NCBI RefSeq assembly: GCF_002161065.1
Contig: NZ_NFLV01000027.1
Coordinates: 1 to 46,161, forward strand
Direction of reading: 5' to 3'
Length of the DNA: 46,161 nucleotides
Origin: Eubacterium sp. An11
Lineage (GTDB): Bacteria > Bacillota > Clostridia > Lachnospirales > Lachnospiraceae
Shown: positions 34,876-44,200 of the stretch, one piece after another
Layout of the letters: each line of letters begins with the position of its first letter
How positions within the stretch are numbered: position 1 is the first letter of the stretch
The notes under the pieces: generated by a model
What the model saw: the letters and a program-made list of their open reading frames with translations, nothing else
The model's database searches: none
What the model was told of the DNA's origin: nothing
Translations under genes and position numbers: made by a program

Positions 34876-35052
34876 ACTTCCCATTTCTCCTTTTTATTTA
34901 TTTCTGCAGGATATCCGGCTGTCTGTCCGTGGATTGCCGGATCAGCCGCTGCCTTTTGCACCCATCAGTCATCCGGCTCTCCTTCATGTTCAACATATAA
35001 TCATCCACTGCATATTTTAAATTATAACACTTTATGAAAGGATTGAGACATT

Positions 35053-35832
35053 TTGCTGCCTGAAAAAGTTTTTTTATCTGTCAGAAATCTCTCCCATACC
35101 TATCACACAAAAAATGGCGAGACCAAAGCTCTGACAGACATCAACTTCGATCTTTTTTCCGGCGAATTTGCGGCCATTGTCGGTCCCTCCGGCTGCGGCA
35201 AATCCACACTGCTGGATCTGGTCGCCGGCTTTATTTCCGTACAGACCGGCAACATTCTCTACCCTTCCAGCACCAGCCCGCCTGCTGTGGGATATATGCT
35301 GCAAAAAGACCATTTATTAGAATATAGAACCATTTATAAAAATATCATTCTGGGTCTGGAAATCCAGCACCAGCTCACCGAAGAGAATTTAAGCTATGTC
35401 CGTTCTCTTATGGAACAGTACGATATCGCTGATTTTGCCGACGCTCATCCCCACGAACTTTCTGGAGGCATGCGCCAGCGGGCGGCTCTGATCCGCACCC
35501 TCGCCGGTCATCCTTCTTTTCTGCTGCTGGATGAACCTTTCAGCGCTCTGGACTATCAGACCCGGCTGGACGTCTCCAGCGACATTGTAAACATCATCCG
35601 GGAACAGAAGGTTACCGCGCTTTTGGTCACCCACGACCTCTCGGAAGCCATCAGCATTGCCGACCGTATTCTCATCCTCGGAAAGCGTCCAGGCTCTATC
35701 CGCTCCATCGTCACCATCGACTTTGAGACCGAACACCGTCTTTCTCCCCAGAAAGCAAGGCTTCACCCGAAATTCCAGAAATATTTTGATCAGATATGGA
35801 AGGAGCTGAAATCAGATGAGAGCATTTCATAA
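35053..35832 (+). CDS. ABC transporter ATP-binding protein, NitT/TauT (SsuB/TauB) type
   Basis: 259 aa. Walker A GPSGCGKST, Q-loop YMLQKDHLL, signature LSGGMRQRAALIRTLAG, Walker B FLLLDEPFSALD and switch His VTHDLSEAI are all present, so it should hydrolyse ATP. The C-terminal segment GKRPGSIRSIV is typical of the nitrate/sulfonate/taurine/thiamine-precursor importers. The start is a TTG with AAAGG upstream. It overlaps the permease start by 17 nt. The substrate cannot be named, as no binding protein is present. Confidence 0.88.
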   Translation: MLPEKVFLSVRNLSHTYHTKNGETKALTDINFDLFSGEFAAIVGPSGCGKSTLLDLVAGFISVQTGNILYPSSTSPPAVGYMLQKDHLLEYRTIYKNIILGLEIQHQLTEENLSYVRSLMEQYDIADFADAHPHELSGGMRQRAALIRTLAGHPSFLLLDEPFSALDYQTRLDVSSDIVNIIREQKVTALLVTHDLSEAISIADRILILGKRPGSIRSIVTIDFETEHRLSPQKARLHPKFQKYFDQIWKELKSDESIS

Positions 35833-36664
35833 ATTGTCACAGGGTCTCCGGGAGGAGCGGGAAAAGGCGGCTGCGACACAATTTCGGGATCCATCCGGTC
35901 TGCAGGCCGCATCCGCTGAAAAGTCCGGTCCGGACAGTGCTTTGCTGCCGGATTCCCCTTCTCTGAGCCCGGCACAGGCTCTTTATGTGAAAAAAATAAA
36001 ACAGCACCACCGGCTGGTACTGTTTATCCAGATCTTTCTTCTTATATTTATTATTGCTGCCTGGGAGATCTGCTCCGACATCGGCTGGCTGAATTCTTTT
36101 ATTTTCAGCAGTCCGTCCCGCATGATCAAAAGCGCCGCAGAGCTCTACGCAGACGGCAATCTGCTGGGACACATCGGCATCACCCTGGCAGAAACCTTCG
36201 GAAGTTTTCTTCTGGTAGCGATTTTCACCATCCTGATCGCCGTCCTTCTCTGGTGGAATCAAACTTTCAGTGAAATCCTGGAGCCTTATTTCGTCATCTT
36301 AAACAGCCTGCCTAAATCCGCCATGGCCCCCATCTTCATCGTATGGCTGGGCAACAACATGAAGACTATCATTATCACAGCCATCTCCCTGGCGGTCTTC
36401 GGCAGCATCCTGAACCTGTATACGAGTTTCATGTCCACGGACCCGGACAAAATCAAACTCATCAAGACTCTTCACGGCAGCCGCATCGACTGTCTCACCA
36501 AAGTGATCCTGCCGCTGAACCTGCCTGCCATCCTGAGTATTCTCAAGGTGGACATCGGTCTTTGTCTGATCGGCGTGGTCATCGGAGAATTTCTGGCTGC
36601 GAAACAGGGATTGGGGTATCTGATTATTTATGGCTCACAGGTGTTGCAGTGGGATAACTTTTAG
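35816..36664 (+). CDS. ABC transporter permease, NitT/TauT type, C-terminally truncated
   Basis: 282 aa. A cytoplasmic N-terminal tail (about 65 residues, unusually long) precedes membrane helices. The coupling loop reads TLHGSRIDCLTKVILPLNLPAILSILKVDIGLCLIGVVIGEFLAAKQGLGYLI, matching the EAA loop and following helix of this family. The frame stops at QWDNF, where relatives continue with one more helix (about 30 residues). Other frames downstream show no such helix, so this is a deletion rather than a simple frameshift. No substrate-binding protein is nearby. The transporter is probably inactive or a remnant. Confidence 0.75.
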   Translation: MRAFHKLSQGLREEREKAAATQFRDPSGLQAASAEKSGPDSALLPDSPSLSPAQALYVKKIKQHHRLVLFIQIFLLIFIIAAWEICSDIGWLNSFIFSSPSRMIKSAAELYADGNLLGHIGITLAETFGSFLLVAIFTILIAVLLWWNQTFSEILEPYFVILNSLPKSAMAPIFIVWLGNNMKTIIITAISLAVFGSILNLYTSFMSTDPDKIKLIKTLHGSRIDCLTKVILPLNLPAILSILKVDIGLCLIGVVIGEFLAAKQGLGYLIIYGSQVLQWDNF

Positions 36665-36707
36665 GCCGAAAATGATAAAATGGGCAGCGTGACCGGAAAC
36701 AAAAATT

Positions 36708-36735
36708 CAACGGCAGAAATATTATCCTGCCGTTG
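36708..36735 (-). terminator. Terminator of the AAA/PD-(D/E)XK gene
   Basis: CAACGGCAG (36708-36716) and CTGCCGTTG (36727-36735) form a perfect 9-bp stem around a 10-nt loop, followed on the minus strand by AATTTTTG. It may also stop the convergent ABC transcript. Confidence 0.7.
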
Positions 36736-36758
36736 CCAGTGGGACGAACTTCATCCTT

Positions 36759-38432
36759 TTATGATATTTTCTTCACCAGACATTCCTTCTTATAAAATGC
36801 AATCCCATAACAAAGGACACTGCGGTACCCCTCCCGCTCCAGTCCTTTGTCGTACTGTTTTTTCTTGATCTGTGCCAAAGCGCTGTCACAGTCTTTTTCC
36901 AGCATAGCTTCATCGGCAGCGTGTTTGGCTTCGAACAGGATTGCCCGGCGGTGTTTTCTATCTTTGATCACCACATCGGAACGCCCCAGTCCATGTTCAT
37001 AATTGGATTCCACAATGTAGCCTGCACCAGAAAACAGACCGGCCAGAAAAGCGTGATAAAAACTTTCCTGATAGTCATGGTAACTGATCGTATCAAACAA
37101 AATGTCTGACAACATTTCAGTCAGCACTCCAGCTTCCCCGTTCCATGCCGCATCAAAAAGTTCTTTCCGGTCGTTTCGCAGAGATTGCTCCTGAAACCAT
37201 TCCAGGGCCATCCTGCGGAAAATGAGCATGATTTCTTCATTGGGAATGCGCAGTGCCGTTCTTTCGTCGCCTCCCTGTTCTGCTTCAGGATATGCTGTTG
37301 TTAAATATCCTGTCAGATACAAAAGACTCCATAAATTCTCTTCGGAGGAATGCAGGGTATCATAAGTAAGATTTTCCACCAGTTCTGTTTTCACACAGTC
37401 CCCTGCCAGAAGTTTCTCAAATTTATCCTGCACTCCAAGATCCGTCCGTTCCATAAAAGAACGAATGATACTGTTATCACTGGTATTCTCCCAGAAACTC
37501 TCCGGCTTGGCCTTCTTATCCTCAGATAATTTCGATACATAGTTCAGTACGTCCCACGGGCAGTAAATCTCCACATTTCCGAACCGATATCCATCATACC
37601 ACCGGCGCATCTGCCTGAGTCCACCCGACAGCCCGGTATCAGCAAGAAGCTTCTCTACTTCCTCCTCTGTAAACCCAAAATACTCTGCAAAACGATGATC
37701 GGATATGGTATCCGAGACAAAATTATTGGTTCCCGTAAAAATACTTTCCTTCGCAATCCGAAGGCAACCCGTCACCACTGCAAATCGCAGAGCCGGATTG
37801 TCTTTCAGCGCCTGCCCTAAAAATCCCCGTATCATATCCAGCATCTGCTCATAATATTGACGTTCGCTGGCCTTTGCCAGAGGCACATCATACTCATCAA
37901 TCAGAAGAATCACAGGTTTTCCATAATATTCTCTCAACATGAACATCAGTGCCAGAAGGCTGTTCTTTAACTCTGTATCCGAAATTTCTCCTTTGGCGGC
38001 ACGGATAAATTTTTCCTTGTCAAGATCATTGACTTTCTCGCTGTCCAGCAAATAATAATGCTCTTTATAAAGCCTGACAACCGCTTCCATCAGCATACCG
38101 CGGGCAGATGCAAAATCCAGTCCCTCGACATTTTTAAATGTAAAATACACTATCGGGTACTGATTCATCCATGTATCACAGAGCATCTTATCCTTTGCCA
38201 CTTCCAGCCCGGCAAACAGCGCCGCACTGTCTTTCCGTATATCAAAAAACTCTGCCAGCATGTTCATATTCAGAGTTTTGCCGAAACGGCGGGGACGGGT
38301 AATAAGTGTCACCTCATCGGGATTACTCCTTAATAATTTCCGAATTAAACCTGTTTTATCTATATAATAATAGTTATTCTCTCTGATTTTAGCAAAACTG
38401 GCAATGCCAACCGGCAAAGATATTTGACCCAT
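36759..38432 (-). CDS. AAA-ATPase/PD-(D/E)XK nuclease-like protein
   Basis: 557 aa. The N-terminal part (YYIDKTGLIRKLL, then a P-loop TRPRRFGKT and Walker B ILLIDEYD) is the predicted AAA-ATPase domain. The C-terminal part ends with GRSDVVIKD...AILFEAKHA, the D and ExK residues of a PD-(D/E)XK nuclease fold. This fused family is very common in anaerobes such as Bacteroides and Clostridia and often occurs in many copies. Its role is unsettled, with defence or mobile-element functions suggested. ATG 38432 has GGGAGGT upstream; a 15-residue extension is rejected. It has its own promoter and terminator. Confidence 0.88.
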   Translation of the reverse strand: MGQISLPVGIASFAKIRENNYYYIDKTGLIRKLLRSNPDEVTLITRPRRFGKTLNMNMLAEFFDIRKDSAALFAGLEVAKDKMLCDTWMNQYPIVYFTFKNVEGLDFASARGMLMEAVVRLYKEHYYLLDSEKVNDLDKEKFIRAAKGEISDTELKNSLLALMFMLREYYGKPVILLIDEYDVPLAKASERQYYEQMLDMIRGFLGQALKDNPALRFAVVTGCLRIAKESIFTGTNNFVSDTISDHRFAEYFGFTEEEVEKLLADTGLSGGLRQMRRWYDGYRFGNVEIYCPWDVLNYVSKLSEDKKAKPESFWENTSDNSIIRSFMERTDLGVQDKFEKLLAGDCVKTELVENLTYDTLHSSEENLWSLLYLTGYLTTAYPEAEQGGDERTALRIPNEEIMLIFRRMALEWFQEQSLRNDRKELFDAAWNGEAGVLTEMLSDILFDTISYHDYQESFYHAFLAGLFSGAGYIVESNYEHGLGRSDVVIKDRKHRRAILFEAKHAADEAMLEKDCDSALAQIKKKQYDKGLEREGYRSVLCYGIAFYKKECLVKKIS

Positions 38433-38500
38433 GATATACCTCCCTTCCTGCTTTTTATAAACCAATACAATTTTCATTACACAAAACTTTTATTAATATG

Positions 38501-38529
38501 ATTATAGTCTTCCATTGATAATAATACAA
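38501..38529 (-). promoter_or_regulatory. Promoter of the AAA/PD-(D/E)XK gene
   Basis: On the minus strand TTGTAT (38529-38524) and a perfect TATAAT (38506-38501) are spaced by 17 bp, about 70 bp upstream of the start codon. Confidence 0.7.
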
Positions 38530-38706
38530 CCAGATTTTTCTATTCCATTAAAAAAATCATCAGGACGCAAAGACCAGAACTGTCCGACTTACCATTTACG
38601 CTTCCAATAAAATTTTTTAAAATGTCTTCTCAGCTTGCAATTTCCTCAATTCCCTAAATCCTTCTAAATCGTTTTCCGGTTTTTATCGTAAAACAATAAA
38701 TAATTA

Positions 38707-38735
38707 TTGATTTACAGATATTTCTGTGTTATACT
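38707..38735 (+). promoter_or_regulatory. Promoter of the DUF2975/XRE operon with internal palindrome
   Basis: TTGATT (38707-38712) and TATACT (38730-38735) are 17 bp apart. The spacer contains ACAGA-TATT-TCTGT (38714-38727), a 5-bp inverted repeat well placed to bind a repressor. The Cro/XRE-type regulator encoded in the operon is the obvious candidate. Confidence 0.65.
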
Positions 38736-38742
38736 CAGCCTA

Positions 38743-38795
38743 TCAAAGGCCCAGTCCGTCAATGGCGAGCTTGTCAAAGGCAGCCAGTCTGTCAA
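38743..38795. repeat. Imperfect direct repeat in the DUF2975 operon leader
   Basis: TCAAAGGC-CCAGTCCGTCAA (38743-38762) recurs as TCAAAGGC-AGCCAGTCTGTCAA (38774-38795). It lies between promoter and ribosome-binding site, so it is in the transcribed leader. The role is unknown. Confidence 0.45.
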
Positions 38796-38819
38796 ATACA
38801 TAACAGGAGGATTCAACAT

Positions 38820-39299
38820 ATGAAACAAAAAAATCTTTCAAGATGGTTAAAATGTATTCTTTTGGGTGTTGGCATTTGTGGTCTGATCATCTACGGTGTC
38901 ATCCTGCCCCTGTACGGTGATTCTTTGGCGGCATCGTATCCGGAATTTGCCAACCGCTTCTGGCCCTGGATGGGGTTTCTCTGGGTAACGGCGGTTCCCT
39001 GTTTTGCCGTCCTTGTCCTGGCCTGGCGTATTGCCACCAACATTGGCCGGGACCGGTCTTTTTCCAATGAGAACGCCAGTCTGCTGAAATGGATTTCTGT
39101 TCTGGCCGCCGCAGATGCCACTTTTTTCTTCCTGGGAAACGTGGTAATGCTCTTACTGGATATGAGCCATCCCAGCGTGGTACTGGCTTCTTTTATCATC
39201 GTATTCGCGGGTATCGCCGTTGCGGTCATATCCGCTGTATTATCCCATTTAGTAAAAAAAGCCGCCGTTCTGCAGGAAGAAAGCGACTTGACCATATAG
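38820..39299 (+). CDS. DUF2975-family membrane protein
   Basis: A 159-aa protein with four hydrophobic helices (near residues 11-31, 49-69, 90-112 and 120-143) and the arrangement of DUF2975 proteins (YoaS-like). Such proteins are nearly always next to a small XRE regulator, as here, where the next gene starts 9 nt later. The function is not known; a regulator-linked membrane sensor or bacteriocin-immunity-type role has been considered for similar pairs. AGGAGG precedes the ATG. Confidence 0.8.
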   Translation: MKQKNLSRWLKCILLGVGICGLIIYGVILPLYGDSLAASYPEFANRFWPWMGFLWVTAVPCFAVLVLAWRIATNIGRDRSFSNENASLLKWISVLAAADATFFFLGNVVMLLLDMSHPSVVLASFIIVFAGIAVAVISAVLSHLVKKAAVLQEESDLTI

Positions 39300-39308
39300 G
39301 AGGCTGTT

Positions 39309-39542
39309 ATGGAAGGAGAAATCATTTTCAATATTGATGTGATGCTGGCAAAACGAAAGATGAGCGTCACAGAGCTGGCCGAGCGCGTCGGAATCACTAT
39401 CGCCAATATGTCCATTTTAAAAAATGGCAAAGCTAAAGCTCTGAAAATCTCGACACTTATCAAACTATGCGAAGCGCTGGACTGCCAGCCGGGCGACCTT
39501 TTAGAGTACAGGAGGAAGGAAGATCATGAAGAGAAAGCATAA
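39309..39542 (+). CDS. Small XRE/Cro-type transcriptional regulator (YozG-like)
   Basis: The 77-aa protein is almost only a helix-turn-helix domain: MLAKRKMSVTELAERVGITIANMSILKNGKAKALKISTLIKLCEALDCQPGDLLEY, the typical YozG/Cro-like pattern. It should bind DNA as a dimer, probably the palindrome in its own operon promoter at 38714-38727. AGGAGG precedes the ATG. Its stop lies 17 nt inside the next gene, so the three genes are one operon. Confidence 0.88.
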   Translation: MEGEIIFNIDVMLAKRKMSVTELAERVGITIANMSILKNGKAKALKISTLIKLCEALDCQPGDLLEYRRKEDHEEKA

Positions 39543-40065
39543 ACAACTTGCTATAGTATTACCGGGCGTTTTGCTTCTGGTCATCGCCGTTATTGGAGCT
39601 TTTTTATACTTTGGACAAAGTACGGATTATTCGTCCACACTAAAAGCCAACTGGGGATTCTCTCTGCCCGCTGACTCTCACTGCCAGGAAATCTACAGCA
39701 CAGATTCCGGCGACAGCTTTCTTGGCGACGGCATCCGCTATCATGTTTTTACATACAAAGAAAACGCCCCGGTAAAAGCAATGTTTGACTGGCAGACCGA
39801 TGAAAACGAGACCAGCAATAACGGCGCCAATGGCAGCGGCAATATTGATGACGGCAACAACAACAATCATAATGACAGTAATTACGGCGGCCGCTGCTCT
39901 GCCAAAGTGGAGGGCTGGCTTGATGACATCCATGTCCCGTCCGGGGAACGTCCCGACTATGCGTCCTGCGTATACTGGTATCAATCCCAGGACGACGGCA
40001 GTGAACTCATCGTTTTATGGGATGAGAGCCGGAAGAAATTATATACTGCGGAATCATTTCTTTAA
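39526..40065 (+). CDS. Secreted or membrane-anchored protein of unknown function
   Basis: The 179-aa protein begins MKRKHKQLAIVLPGVLLLVIAVIGAFLYF, a single uncleaved-looking signal anchor with no lipobox. The body resembles a small extracellular domain (LKANWGFSLPADSHCQEIYSTDSG; SCVYWYQSQDDGSELIVLWDE). An Asn/Asp/Gly/His-rich insert between residues about 105 and 125 (repeated Asn and NDSN) splits it. Two or three Cys could form disulfides. I do not recognise a named family. It overlaps the regulator gene by 17 nt and ends at a strong terminator, so it belongs to the DUF2975/XRE operon. Confidence 0.7.
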   Translation: MKRKHKQLAIVLPGVLLLVIAVIGAFLYFGQSTDYSSTLKANWGFSLPADSHCQEIYSTDSGDSFLGDGIRYHVFTYKENAPVKAMFDWQTDENETSNNGANGSGNIDDGNNNNHNDSNYGGRCSAKVEGWLDDIHVPSGERPDYASCVYWYQSQDDGSELIVLWDESRKKLYTAESFL

Positions 40066-40074
40066 TCCCAGGAA

Positions 40075-40117
40075 CCAGGAGCTATCAGATCAGCTCCTGG
40101 TCTTTTCTATTTTTTTA
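40075..40117 (+). terminator. Terminator of the DUF2975/XRE operon
   Basis: CCAGGAGCT (40075-40083) and AGCTCCTGG (40092-40100) form a perfect 9-bp stem with an 8-nt loop, followed by TCTTTTCTATTTTTTT. The 3' arm and T-tract lie inside the last codons of the convergent GNAT gene. Confidence 0.85.
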
Positions 40118-40524
40118 CACATCCGGATATGCGGGCAGTGTTCTTCTAAAAAATCCTCTCCGTCCGCCGAATATCCTGCTTTCTCATAAAATCCTTTTGC
40201 CTGCACCTGGGCCGCCAGCCGGATTTCTTTTGCTCCCAGAGCTCTTATCTGTCTCTCTGCTTCCTGCAGGATGATCCCGCCATAATGTTTTTTGCGATAC
40301 TCTTTTAACACGGCGATCCGTCCAACAGTATAGACATTTTCACCACTCTTAAAAAAACGCCCCGTTCCCATTAGCGTGCCATCATCACCATACAGGACAA
40401 GATGCGTCGCAGCTGCGTCCTGATCATCAAATTCATCTTCAAATCCTTGTTCTTTCACAAAGACCATCTCGCGGATCAATCTTGCGTCATCCGGCAGAGT
40501 GTTATCGGTCTTAAAATAGTACAT
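40090..40524 (-). CDS. GNAT-family N-acetyltransferase
   Basis: A 144-aa protein of the ElaA/YjcF-like GNAT branch. FVKEQGF near residue 27, the strand HLVLYGDDGTLMGTGRFF, and VGRIAVLKEYRKKHYGGIIL (acetyl-CoA-binding motif A, with H in the RxxGxG position) are followed by AAQVQAKGFYEKAGY. It transfers acetyl groups to an unknown amine. It is 41 nt downstream of the flavin-reductase-like gene on the same strand, so both may be co-transcribed. Its last codons overlap the terminator of the opposite operon. Confidence 0.85.
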   Translation of the reverse strand: MYYFKTDNTLPDDARLIREMVFVKEQGFEDEFDDQDAAATHLVLYGDDGTLMGTGRFFKSGENVYTVGRIAVLKEYRKKHYGGIILQEAERQIRALGAKEIRLAAQVQAKGFYEKAGYSADGEDFLEEHCPHIRMCKKIEKTRS

Positions 40525-40565
40525 AAATTTATCTCCTCACAAAAAATACGGAAAACTCATTTTGA

Positions 40566-41147
40566 TCATTCGTATATCGTCTTGCCAAACTTGTAGGCTT
40601 TTTCCAGATAATCGGTCTTATCAATCTGCGGCTTTCCGTTTGTATCTCCGCATCCGCCAGCAAGCAGCATGCCTCTGTCATGAAAACCGATATAATTTAC
40701 CAGAGCAAAATTATAATACGAAACTGCCTGCTCAAATGTCCAGAAATAATCATCCGCCGATGTCATCAATAAGGCACAATCCCTGACCGGATATTTTTCA
40801 TAACGGCCCAGCGGCGGCGCGTCGTCCTCTTCTGCAATACAGTAAAAACGCTCAATAAAAGCCTTGATCTTTGAGGATAAGGTCCAAAAATATAGCGGAG
40901 ATGCAAATACGATCAAATCCGCATTTTTAATTGCCGGAATCAGAGAATTAAAATCGTCTTTCTGTACACAAGGTTTTCCGAAACGGCAGGCGTTACATCC
41001 AATGCAGCCGTTTACCTGCTTTTCATTCAATGAAACTACTTCCGTCTGATGTCCGGCGTCCACAGCCCCTTTTACAAAAGCATCCACCAACTGCCTTGTA
41101 TTTCCTCTGGGACGGCCTCCGCCTAAAATTACTAAAATATTTTTCAT
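40566..41147 (-). CDS. NAD(P)H-dependent FMN reductase / iron-sulfur flavoprotein-like
   Basis: 193 aa with a flavodoxin-like fold: GGGRPRGNTRQLVDAF is the FMN phosphate loop and ASPLYFWTLSSKIKAFIER the second FMN contact. The insert GCIGCNACRFGKPC (near residues 47-60) has four Cys in the compact C-X2-C-X2-C-X5-C pattern seen in iron-sulfur flavoproteins, so a [4Fe-4S] cluster is possible. Roles include quinone or flavin reduction and oxygen defence in anaerobes. AAGGTTGATGATTC lies upstream of the ATG. Confidence 0.87.
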   Translation of the reverse strand: MKNILVILGGGRPRGNTRQLVDAFVKGAVDAGHQTEVVSLNEKQVNGCIGCNACRFGKPCVQKDDFNSLIPAIKNADLIVFASPLYFWTLSSKIKAFIERFYCIAEEDDAPPLGRYEKYPVRDCALLMTSADDYFWTFEQAVSYYNFALVNYIGFHDRGMLLAGGCGDTNGKPQIDKTDYLEKAYKFGKTIYE

Positions 41148-41192
41148 GAATCATCAACCTTTCCTTATATATTATAAAAAATCGGAAGAGCA

Positions 41193-41218
41193 ACGCCTGA
41201 CACCGGCGCATCAGGCGT
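41193..41218 (-). terminator. Likely terminator of the LRR-protein gene
   Basis: ACGCCTGA (41193-41200) and TCAGGCGT (41211-41218) form a perfect 8-bp stem with a 10-nt GC-rich loop. On the minus strand a T-run appears about 10 nt after the stem, a little far for a canonical terminator. Confidence 0.5.
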
Positions 41219-41257
41219 CATTCCATTTTTATGACTTCATACAGTTTTTCCTATCGG

Positions 41258-44200
41258 TCATTTTAATTTAATGGTCACTGTCATTTTCTTGTTGCTTCCA
41301 TCTGTCGCCATGGCCGTGATCTTCACTTTTTTGCCTTTCCCAGGCTTCTTTGTCTTCACCTTGCCGGACGCGGATACGGTGGCATATTTCGTATTACTGC
41401 TGGTCCAGATCAGCTTCTTGTTGGCGCCTTTGGCAGCCGTCACTTTCGCTTTCAGCTTCAGTTTTTGTCCTGCTTTCACCGTCCGCTTCTTAGCTCCCGC
41501 TATGGTCACCTTCTTTACCACACCTTTCATAGATTTGATGCGGAAAGTGGCTGCAGCCCCGCTGCCATCAGCAGCTCTCGCCGTAATAATGACAGATTTG
41601 CCGCCAGTCTTTTTCTTCACAGTCACCACGCCGGACTGACTGACGGTTGCCACCTTCGGATTGCTTGTTGACCAGATGAGCCGCTGGTCAGAGGCATTGA
41701 CCGGGGAGATATCAGCTGTCAGTTTGACACGTTTGCCCGCGGCGATTTTGTTGGAGATGGCAGAAAGACGCATGGCATTAATCTTTATTGGTCTTTGCAT
41801 GTTGTCAGTGTGCACAGTATTTTGTCCAGCATTTTGTCCCGAAGAGGCTCCCGGAATGGTCTGATTATTTCCCTTATCTGGTTCTGTCTGATGCCCGCCT
41901 CCCGGAGTGTCTGGTTCTTCCGGCTTATCCTCGGAAACATTCCTGACAGTAATCGGCATATTTACCTTTCTTGTCCGGTAAACCTCCTCGTAAGTGATGA
42001 CCAGCTCCTTTTCTCCCGGAACTTTCATATCGATATCCGATACATTTGTGGTGTAATCAGTAACGATCGCTTCGCTTCCATCTGTATACACGGCTCTGAT
42101 TTGCAGATCATTCAGATTCAAAACCTCACCTTTTTTATATTCTGCTTTCATCTTCGAAGCCACCAGATGATCCAGCGTTTTCAAAGTGTCTTCTCCCACA
42201 TAAATGGAAGCGGTATTGTTAAATGGAAGCAAATCCTGTTTTCCATTCGTAACCTCAATCTCAAGAGTATCACTGCCCAAAGCTGCCAGGTTTTCTCTTG
42301 TAAAGCTCCGGGTGAACTGCTCACCAGCGGCGATATTTCCCAACTCTTCCGTTCCGAGAGTCTCACCTGTTTCATTTTTTATGAATAAGGAAGCTGTGGT
42401 ATCATAACCGCTCGTATTAGAAACAATCACAGAAAATGTATCCATGTCCGGCTGTTCTACAGTCAGATTCATTTCCGCACCTCCCGCGGTGATCTGCTGT
42501 GTATCATCGCTTCCACCTGCCTCAGAAATAGTCTGCACCGTTAACTCTGCATTTTCCGGTAAATTCTCAGGCATATCAGCAGTAATTTCTACCTGTTCCG
42601 TCTGTCCCGGTTCCATTTTCTGACTCAATACAGCTTCTCTGATCACTTCTGTTCCACATACAATCTGCACTTTGTCATTTGTACCTGTGCTTTCCAAACC
42701 ATCATTGGTCACCGGAACCGTCAGCACTGCAGTATCTCCCGGCATCATATCTTCCTCGGTATATTCTATCGCTCCCATCTCCAGTTTACTCTGAGGGAGG
42801 ACAGAAGAAATGCACAGATCTGTCGTTGTCTCCATGCCCAGTTCACCGTTGAAGGCAGCATCTGTCCTGGTAAATAAAAATTCAAAATCTGTTTCATTCC
42901 AGATGCCCGACGGATTCGCCGCATAGCCGTTCACATCTGTCAAAGTTACCGGCTCACTGATCTGACCTTTTCTCATCACATAGGCATAAAGGTTACTTCC
43001 ATCCGTATCTTCTTCAGGTTTATTGGATGCGCATACAACCAGCTCACAATCATTTCCCTCTATCACGTTATAATCGGAAGTAATCACTGCATCTTCCAAA
43101 TATGTATGAATCTCCCCACCGGGAACGTCCGCATATTGTAAAGAAGCTGCGCCATCGGCATCTTCGGCATACCAAAGAAGAACATTTTGTTCATTGATCC
43201 GGGCAAACGATGGCTTTTGATTCTGCGAACGACTGGCCACTTCCGTCACCGTTCCCTGCATATCCATCACCGAGATGGTAGTCTCCAAATTTTCTTCTGT
43301 TCCGGAAGAACATTCCCACGCGGCCATTATATCATTCCCCATGGACCCTATTGCCACTGACTGTACAGGAGCATTCACCTCATAAGATGGCCGCGGTACA
43401 AAAGCATTTTCCTCCAAAGCAGCCACATGGACAATGTTCGTGCCTGTTCCTTCCAAAATATCATTGTTTTGGTTCTCATACCATGCAATATATGGGACAT
43501 GGTTATTTACCGTAACAGCCGGTTTCAAATCTGCGTAGTCATTATTCGTTAACTGATAAATGGCCACCTTTTCTCCCGCGGTTCCCTCCAGGTTCAATCT
43601 TGCCACAGTAATCTCGCAGGCACTTGCCATTTCTTTCATAGAATTCTCAGTTTGTGGCTCATCTTCCGTCTCTGTAAAGGTTCTCTTTGCGTCAGACCAG
43701 GCAATATAAACATTTTCGCCGTTCACAGCCGCCACTGCATCAAAATCAGCGGTTTCATCATCGTCCACCTGTACCGGATCAGACCAAGTTGCAGTATTCT
43801 CATCATATACGGAATAGACCACTGCCGTATGATTCCCTGTGGTTCTGCCTGAAAGATCCGCCGTATAAATCAATACCTTTTTCCCACTGTCTGTCTGCAA
43901 TAGTGTCGGTTTCGCACTGGCATATATATCCGATTGCAGGACCTGCACCGCTGATTCTTTCGTTGCTTCCACACCGTCAGTGTTTGCCGCTTTCGCCCTG
44001 CTTTTCTTCTGAGAAGACATCTTTCCGTTCCAGGCCGAACTGTCTGTCCGCTTTATCTCCCACTGGCCTTCATCAGGCAAGCTATATGGGGCACTTTTTG
44101 ATCTGGCTTTTGCATTCTCTGATGAATAATATTCCCAATCACCCTCCAGCAACGCTTTCTCATAGGAAAAGCACAATGCAGTGGCGCTGACACCAAGTTC

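Noticed and set aside
34885-35052. Possible riboswitch upstream of the ABC ATPase
   Set aside because: Looked for a TPP-type or other aptamer because of the NitT/TauT family, but saw no conserved boxes, only short GC-rich pieces and an unclear promoter.
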